Origin: a bacterium (Candidatus Ratteibacteria) CG_4_9_14_3_um_filter_41_21
GTDB taxonomy: Bacteria; Ratteibacteria; UBA8468
Length of the DNA: 6,321 nt
Direction of reading: 5' to 3'
Assembly (NCBI GenBank): GCA_002791075.1
Contig: PFWI01000109.1
Coordinates: 1-6,321, forward strand
In this document: positions 5,491 through 6,321 of the stretch, piece after piece
Layout of the letters: each line of letters begins with the position of its first letter
How positions within the stretch are numbered: the stretch's first letter is position 1
Translations under genes and position numbers: made by a program
Notes under the pieces: model-generated
What the model was told of the DNA's origin: nothing
Databases searched by the model: none
What the model saw: only the letters and a program-made list of their open reading frames with translations

Positions 5491-5830
5491 CTTCAATGCT
5501 TTCGATGTAAGTATCCTTGCCAGCAATAATCTCTAAGTTGCCACTCTGGCAGAAAGGACAAAGAGGGTTAAAACGAGCCTCAACCACTTCTCTTTTGCAA
5601 TCTCTGCACTTTAACTTTATGGTCTCTGGGATAAAGTCTACCTCTGCCTCTTTGACAATTCTATTTTGGGGAAGAATGTGGTCAAGGAAACTGTGGCGCA
5701 AAAAATCAATCTTGATTCCCGAAGCCTCCCCGACCCTAATTGTAATTTTGGAGACCTTTTTAAGCCCGTTCTTTCTGGCCTCCTTCTTAATCACCTCAAA
5801 CAAATCTTGTGCCTCTCCCAATTCATGCAT
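5483..5830 (-). CDS. hypA: Hydrogenase nickel metallochaperone HypA
   Basis: This 115-residue protein is full length for HypA, which delivers nickel to [NiFe]-hydrogenase (and sometimes urease) with HypB. The N-terminus MHELGEAQ has the invariant nickel ligand His2, which fixes the ATG at 5830-5828. The zinc site is four cysteines: Cys75-x-x-Cys78 (CRDC) and Cys91-x-x-Cys94 (CPFC). The core IRVGEASGIKIDFLRHSF (31-48) is typical. No hypB or hydrogenase gene is in the window. The gene starts six bases after the stop of the toxin gene and has no Shine-Dalgarno (GATGAAATCTATTAATATCC precedes the ATG), so its translation probably depends on ribosomes finishing the toxin. A weak promoter-like pair inside the toxin gene (TTGACC 5872-5867, 17 bp, TGAAAT 5849-5844) is an alternative. 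This linkage to a toxin-antitoxin pair is unusual. Confidence 0.93.
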   Translation of the reverse strand: MHELGEAQDLFEVIKKEARKNGLKKVSKITIRVGEASGIKIDFLRHSFLDHILPQNRIVKEAEVDFIPETIKLKCRDCKREVVEARFNPLCPFCQSGNLEIIAGKDTYIESIEGE

Positions 5831-5836
5831 TGGATA

Positions 5837-6103
5837 TTAATAGATTTCATCATGAGACCCAATATTGGTCAAAAATATTTTATTACTTTCTATCAGGAAG
5901 AGAATGCGATATTCATAGGTCAGCCATAAAGCCCACTCATTCCTAAGTTTCCCTGATAATTTATGAACCCTCAATTGAGAACTAAAAGGATTTGTAATCA
6001 AGAAATTTAATTTTTTCTTAACCTCTTCTTTTAATTCGGGATGTCTTTTCAGGAATGTTTTTAATTTTCTCTCAAAGGTGGGAGTGGTATAGAGTTGGAA
6101 CAT
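5837..6103 (-). CDS. RelE/YafQ-family mRNA interferase toxin
   Basis: This 88-residue basic protein fits the ParE/RelE superfamily, closest to YafQ/RelE-type ribosome-dependent endoribonucleases. It begins with the usual TPTFERKLKTFLKRHPEL helix region. It then shows RVHKLSGKLRNEWALWLTYE (45-64), Arg66 in YRILF, and ends IGSHDEIY (81-88). His84 near the end corresponds in position to the catalytic C-terminal His of YafQ, and His47 and Arg66 may assist. Full length for the family, with no frameshift. Its ATG shares one base with the antitoxin stop (TAATG at 6105-6101), the classic translational coupling of antitoxin-first modules. No separate ribosome site is visible. Activity and target specificity are inferred from family knowledge. 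Confidence 0.88.
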   Translation of the reverse strand: MFQLYTTPTFERKLKTFLKRHPELKEEVKKKLNFLITNPFSSQLRVHKLSGKLRNEWALWLTYEYRILFLIESNKIFLTNIGSHDEIY

Positions 6104-6279
6104 TATATTTTGATGTATTCTAATACTTCTTTGCCAGTTCTAAATGGCCCCTTAACCTTTCCTTCTTTTATTTCTTTTTCTGCTTGCAGAGCCTCATAAA
6201 TAAAAATTTTCTTCTTTAAATTTTCAACATCCCTTTCTAATTCTTCTATACCGATTTTTTCTTTTACACTTTTTGCCAT
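6103..6279 (-). CDS. Cognate antitoxin, RelB/YefM/Phd-like (58 aa)
   Basis: This 58-residue frame from ATG 6279-6277 to TAA 6105-6103 lies immediately upstream of the toxin. The start has a strong GGAGGG Shine-Dalgarno (6290-6285) five bases away. The protein is charged and mainly helical (KIGIEELERDVENLKKKIFI, 8-27). It ends with GKVKGPFRTGKEVLEYI (40-56), resembling the toxin-wrapping C-terminal tail of RelB-type antitoxins (short 'G..GPF.s.eEvl..l' pattern). An N-terminal DNA-binding domain is not clear and it is shorter than most RelB proteins (about 70-90), so autoregulation is uncertain. The assignment rests mainly on position, size, the one-base overlap and its own promoter. I did not recognise a precise family. 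Confidence 0.78.
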   Translation of the reverse strand: MAKSVKEKIGIEELERDVENLKKKIFIYEALQAEKEIKEGKVKGPFRTGKEVLEYIKI

Positions 6280-6312
6280 TTAAACCCTCCAATTTAATTC
6301 TCCTTGTCTCTT

Positions 6313-6321
6313 ATTATAGCA
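6313..6321 (-). promoter_or_regulatory. Extended -10 of the toxin-antitoxin-hypA operon
   Basis: On the minus strand the last nine bases of the window read TGCTATAAT, a perfect extended -10. The -35 box would lie beyond the right edge. The predicted start near 6306 gives a leader of about 26 bases before the antitoxin ATG, containing its GGAGGG site. Confidence 0.6.

Overview
The window looks like chromosomal DNA of an uncultured anaerobic bacterium. It is AT-rich, uses Shine-Dalgarno starts and TATAAT-type promoters, and is almost fully coding. The nickel chaperone HypA, an RseC-type redox protein and an 8-cysteine mini-protein of the DUF6485 kind suggest an anaerobic, hydrogenase-bearing lineage. 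The phylum cannot be fixed from this sequence.

Left part (1-3832, minus strand) is an arsenic/metalloid operon. In transcription order it holds an ArsR-type repressor, a DUF318/ArsP-like permease, a 77-residue CPKC thioredoxin-like protein, a secreted or membrane-tethered CIPC thioredoxin, a CcdA-type thiol transporter, and an Acr3 arsenite exporter cut by the left edge. A good sigma70-type promoter with an imperfect inverted repeat over the start region lies just upstream of arsR. The redox genes fit a cytoplasm-to-exterior electron relay working beside two efflux permeases. No arsenate reductase is visible, though genes may continue past the left edge.

Middle (3913-4392, minus) is a short, divergent VIT/CCC1-like membrane protein, upstream of and co-directional with the ars operon. 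The divergent intergenic 4393-4520 carries two back-to-back extended -10 promoters, one for this gene and one for a plus-strand operon.

The plus-strand operon (4521-5471) encodes an RseC/MucC-like membrane protein with a CxxCxxC motif, a 48-residue DUF6485-type Cys-rich protein starting at GTG, and a cyclophilin-fold protein (PF04126-like).

Right part (5483-6321, minus) is a RelB/YefM-like antitoxin of 58 residues, a YafQ/RelE-like toxin overlapping it by one base, and hypA six bases after the toxin stop. A consensus extended -10 sits at the right edge. hypA has no Shine-Dalgarno of its own and appears to depend on the toxin-antitoxin transcript or on a weak internal promoter. It converges on the plus-strand operon with an 11-bp gap.

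I see no RNA genes, CRISPR arrays, insertion sequences or long repeats. The most notable points are the thiol relay inside the ars operon, the coupling of hypA to a toxin-antitoxin module, and the divergent VIT-like protein lacking the canonical membrane Asp.
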